Assembly (NCBI GenBank): GCA_934446455.1
Contig: CAKSEE010000052.1
Location: 1-15,973, forward strand
Source of the DNA: an uncultured Oscillospiraceae bacterium
GTDB lineage: Bacteria; Bacillota; Clostridia; Oscillospirales; Ruminococcaceae
Length of the DNA: 15,973 nucleotides
Reading direction: 5' to 3'
The notes below the pieces were generated by a model. The model did no database searches and was not told the DNA's origin. It saw only the letters and a list, made by a program, of their open reading frames with translations. A program made the translations under genes and the position numbers. Below, piece after piece: positions 13,579 through 15,973 of the stretch (its first letter is position 1; each line of letters opens with the position of its first letter).

Positions 13579-14616
13579 CGGCGTTATAAAGCCATTTTTA
13601 AGCCGCCAAGGCATTGCTTTGGCGGCTTTATTTTTTATATTTTGCTTGTCAGTTTTTTGCATTTTGCGTGGCAGACTACACAATACTTCTTCGATAACTC
13701 CGGGCTGATAGAGCATTTCTTCTATCTCCTCCACGAAATAGCCGTAGCTTAGGAGCAGGTCAATGTCCTCACGGGATACGCCGATAGAGCTTGCGAAGTC
13801 TTTGAGTTGCCTTACGTCCTGTGGTTCGCTCTCGCATGACTCGGGGACATTCCACCAGTCACGGCGAAAATAGCGGTAATCGTACATCATAAGGTTGGTT
13901 GTGTCGAACATTCCTTGTTCCAGGGCTCCGGTGCTGTCGATTTTCAGAATATCGCCACAGGTAGTATTGATTTTCTGGTGCTCAATGCTGATGATTCCGA
14001 GGCGTGTAAGTGCTCGGTCAAGGATTGCCTCAGTGCTGGCATAGACATACAGTCCGCAGGTTTCATAATGGTACAGAGCCAGTGGGTTATCTCCCTTGAC
14101 GAAATAGATGTTATTCTTGTCATCAAGCACGGTAAACACAAAAGAGCCCTCGACAAGCTCAGCCATTTCAGAAATGGACTGAATGTCGAGGGATTTCTGC
14201 TGCTCCAGAAGCTGCACAGCTATGTAGCTATCCGTCTTGATGGGTGTGTTAGGTAGCGACATCTGCTTGCGAAGTCTGACATCATTATGAAGTACGCCGT
14301 TGTGCGCTAGAGCGAAGCTGATATTTCCGACCTTGCCGGGGAACGGATGGTTATTACGGTTATCAAGCTTGTTGCCCTGCGTTGCCATTCGGGTGTGTCC
14401 CATGACTACATTGGAATCTTCGTGCAAGCGCAGATGTACTTTATGAGCGGCGTAAGGGCGCTTATAAATTGTAAGTTTTCCGTTGTGATTGAATGCGTAT
14501 CCAGTAGCGTCGGTTCCTCGCTCCTCGCATTCCTCGGAGAGCACACGAAGCAGCTTTTCACGCTGCTTTGCATTGAGAGTATGGTTGTAATCTATCAAGC
14601 CGAAAATGGCGCACAT
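13567..14616 (-). CDS. Stand-alone class II glutamine amidotransferase
   Basis: This 349-residue Ntn-type glutaminase would hydrolyse glutamine and pass on ammonia. ATG 14616 is followed by TGC, giving the N-terminal nucleophile Cys2 after Met removal (MCAIFGLID). GlmS/PurF-type active-site elements are present: GHTRMATQG at 73-81, HPF at 90-92, ALAHNGVLHND at 102-112 (oxyanion-hole Asn/Gly) and KTDSY at 127-131. No sugar-isomerase, PRTase or synthetase domain follows, so ammonia must go to a separate partner. The adjacent amidoligase is the obvious candidate. Residues ~255-349 form an acidic helical region and a basic tail of unknown role. Its ribosome binding site GAGGAGGAT lies in the last codons of the amidoligase, two bases upstream across the stop. 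The final ~20 codons contain a terminator for the opposite strand. Confidence 0.9.
   Translation of the reverse strand: MCAIFGLIDYNHTLNAKQREKLLRVLSEECEERGTDATGYAFNHNGKLTIYKRPYAAHKVHLRLHEDSNVVMGHTRMATQGNKLDNRNNHPFPGKVGNISFALAHNGVLHNDVRLRKQMSLPNTPIKTDSYIAVQLLEQQKSLDIQSISEMAELVEGSFVFTVLDDKNNIYFVKGDNPLALYHYETCGLYVYASTEAILDRALTRLGIISIEHQKINTTCGDILKIDSTGALEQGMFDTTNLMMYDYRYFRRDWWNVPESCESEPQDVRQLKDFASSIGVSREDIDLLLSYGYFVEEIEEMLYQPGVIEEVLCSLPRKMQKTDKQNIKNKAAKAMPWRLKNGFITPFQL
13600..13636 (+). terminator. Intrinsic terminator for rightward transcription, embedded in the amidotransferase 3' end
   Basis: AAGCCGCCAA (13600-13609) and TTGGCGGCTT (13619-13628) form a perfect 10-bp stem with a 9-base loop, followed by TATTTTTTATATTTTG on the + strand. 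It would end transcripts from the 91-residue gene. On the - strand the same bases are coding, and no U-tract follows there. Confidence 0.83.
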
Positions 14617-14618
14617 AA

Positions 14619-15737
14619 TTAATCATCCTCCTCTGTCGTGATTGGTGTGTTTATGTAGAGCTGACGCTCTTTCAGGTAGGTGATGAGTTCGGGTTCCGTG
14701 CTGTCATCAAGTGAACCTACGAAGTCCGACCAGCTTACGGATTTCAGTTTGCCGTCGGTCAGATTCGTTGCAAGTTCGCAGATTTTGTCCACGAGTTCCA
14801 GAGTTGCAATCAGCGTATTATACTTGAGCGTGCCGCGGAACATACGAAATTCTATCGTATGATAATTCGTGATGTTCACGCAGGCATAGCGACCGTTGCA
14901 GCCTTTCTTAGCGTCCTCCAGAATCTCTTTCGGACTGTTCTTATAGCCGTAGCGAGCAGCCCAGCGGTTCATCTGGTACTCAGTTCTTCGGCTGAATTTC
15001 AGCAGTTCCAACCAGTGATGTTCCACAAAATAAAGCACCCGGGAAATGCACTCGTCCTGTGCTTCCCGGGTACTGCCGAAGGCTGTTCTGTTGACGTGAA
15101 TATGTAGTCCGCAAGTCGAGGTCTTGTGACTGCGATAATCCATACGGATTGCTGAATGCATGATTTCCGACCACGGCATTTTCTCTTTGTGATACCGCAG
15201 TGTCATCGGATGGGTCACTATCTCCATTCCGTCCGACAGGCTGCCATCGGATTTTATGTAGATATGCTCTGCAATCCTGTTGCCGATACCCAGAAGCGTA
15301 TCAGCGTTGTCGCTGTTCTTGCCGCCCTCATCGATTTCAAGTTCCACGCCGAAATAGCGCTTGCTGTCGCCATAAAATATGGGTTCGGGCTTGTAGTTGT
15401 ATTCGTGAATGGAGCTGTTCTGACGTTCCTCGTAGCAACGGTCGCAGTAGGCGTAATCATCGTCATCGTCATAGTTGGCGCAATCCCGGTGAATGATTCT
15501 ACCGCAGCATTCGCAGGTCGTGTAGTAATCGTCATAACAGGTATTGCAGAGAGGCGTGCTGTCTGAGCCTGCGTTGTCATCTGCCCAGATTCTGTCACCG
15601 CAGTGTTCGCACACGACGGTTTCGCTATGGTAGCAGTCATCACAGAGTATGCTGCCTTCAAAAGTGTAATAGTCATCAGTTTCAATTGTTGCTCCGCAAC
15701 AGCTGCAAACGTGGCGTGTGGTTTCGTTGTTGTCCAT
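14619..15737 (-). CDS. Amidoligase family protein (Amidoligase_2) with LIM-like zinc motifs
   Basis: This 372-residue ATP-grasp-like/glutamine-synthetase-like carboxylate-amine ligase is predicted to form an amide between a carboxyl group and an amine or peptide. ATG 15737 follows AGGAGG at ~15744-15749. Residues 11-101 hold six CxxC pairs (CSCC, CDDC, CEHC, CNTC, CECC, CDRC), forming about three LIM/treble-clef-type zinc knuckles, perhaps for binding a protein or carrier. The catalytic domain begins at ~126: YFGVELEID (128-136), KSDGSL (162-167), MEIVTHPMTL (171-180), CGLHIHVNR (209-217) and CVNITNYHTIEFRMFRGTL (286-304), the standard motifs of the family. An acidic DDDDDY run lies between zinc motifs. 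The next gene, a glutaminase, would supply ammonia. Co-occurrence of these two families is documented in comparative genomic surveys of amidoligases; the substrate here is unknown. Confidence 0.9.
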   Translation of the reverse strand: MDNNETTRHVCSCCGATIETDDYYTFEGSILCDDCYHSETVVCEHCGDRIWADDNAGSDSTPLCNTCYDDYYTTCECCGRIIHRDCANYDDDDDYAYCDRCYEERQNSSIHEYNYKPEPIFYGDSKRYFGVELEIDEGGKNSDNADTLLGIGNRIAEHIYIKSDGSLSDGMEIVTHPMTLRYHKEKMPWSEIMHSAIRMDYRSHKTSTCGLHIHVNRTAFGSTREAQDECISRVLYFVEHHWLELLKFSRRTEYQMNRWAARYGYKNSPKEILEDAKKGCNGRYACVNITNYHTIEFRMFRGTLKYNTLIATLELVDKICELATNLTDGKLKSVSWSDFVGSLDDSTEPELITYLKERQLYINTPITTEEDD

Positions 15738-15754
15738 GGTGTAGTCCTCCTAAG

Positions 15755-15973
15755 TCAATATTCTTCTGCCAAAAGCATAATGGAATGGGTTTCGTCGTCT
15801 ATGACGAAGATTTTCGCTGTGATGGGTTCGTCAGTCCGGAAATCGAATGTATGTTCGTATGCAGGTTCCTCTTGACTGTGAGTGACGTGCTGGGTATGGT
15901 CCTTTGCCGTGAGTTTGAAAACCTGAAGATAATCCTTTTCGGTTTTCATGCTGTCGATGCAGTTCCAGAGGAT
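15755..15973 (-). CDS. DUF960-like protein, 5' end outside window
   Basis: The frame is open to the right edge of the window. A Met at 15949 has no ribosome binding site, so the gene very likely begins further right. The visible 72 residues include WNCIDSMKTEKDYLQVFKLT, HSQEEPAYEHTFDF and the ending TAKIFVIDDETHSIMLLAEE Y. This matches the C-terminal pattern of the small DUF960 family (about 100 residues), whose members end in 'KI.VIDD..H.TMLLAEEY' and are frequent on integrative elements of Firmicutes. Function is unknown. It lies 17 bases upstream of the amidoligase in the same direction, so it is probably the preceding gene of that operon. Confidence 0.72.
   Translation of the reverse strand: MLWNCIDSMKTEKDYLQVFKLTAKDHTQHVTHSQEEPAYEHTFDFRTDEPITAKIFVIDDETHSIMLLAEEY

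Noticed and set aside
15440..15475. Repeated ATCGTC-like units in the amidoligase gene
   Set aside because: They encode an Asp-rich run (YDDDDDY) on the - strand and are explained by coding.
1..15973. CRISPR arrays, tRNA or rRNA genes, insertion sequences, integrase or att core
   Set aside because: No regularly spaced repeats, cloverleaf-like segments, transposase or recombinase frames, or long direct repeats at the phage edges could be found by reading.

Overview
The window looks like a mobile-element region from a GC-rich member of the Clostridia (Firmicutes), plausibly a gut Oscillospiraceae/Ruminococcus-type organism. This rests on strong AGGAGG-type ribosome binding sites, consensus sigma-A promoters, and phage, DUF960 and amidoligase proteins of the kind common in gut Firmicutes. 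The species cannot be named from the sequence.

Layout. (1) Positions 1-~690 hold two GNAT acetyltransferase genes. The first is cut by the window edge. The second loses its C-terminal half and runs in frame into what looks like the last ~46 residues of a phage major capsid protein. (2) Positions 838-10887 are the morphogenesis operon of a siphovirus-like prophage on the + strand: head-tail connector, head-closure-like protein, two minor capsid/tail-completion proteins, tail tube, two tail assembly proteins (a gpG-like chaperone and Gp15), tape measure, distal-tail-like protein, baseplate hub and receptor-binding/fibre protein. Most genes overlap or abut. (3) Between Gp15 and the tape measure sits a self-contained 'moron' (3796-4781) with a perfect TTGACA-17-TATAAT promoter, a tandem zinc-ribbon/glycine-rich/SHOCT protein and an intrinsic terminator. 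It is visibly more AT-rich than its neighbours. (4) Positions 10871-11930 hold a small coiled-coil protein, a holin candidate and an amidase endolysin, closed by a GC-rich terminator. (5) Positions 11986-13410 hold an orphan Dam-type adenine methylase, a small XRE regulator with a promoter and palindrome in front, and a 91-residue unknown protein behind its own consensus promoter.

(6) Positions 13567-15973, on the - strand, hold a DUF960 protein (cut by the right edge), an amidoligase with LIM-like zinc motifs and a stand-alone class II glutamine amidotransferase. The amidoligase and amidotransferase form a tight operon. Their pairing is known from genomic surveys as a probable small-molecule or peptide amidation system, but the substrate here is unknown.

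How it fits together. Terminase, portal, protease, most of the capsid, integrase and replication genes are absent, while the tail and lysis modules look intact. The left edge of the phage block is therefore either a deletion scar (a decayed prophage or a capsid-less tail-plus-lysis locus, possibly tailocin-like) or an assembly join. The two convergent transcription units near 13.4-13.6 kb have terminators that lie past each other, so their mRNAs should overlap at the 3' ends by about 200 bases.
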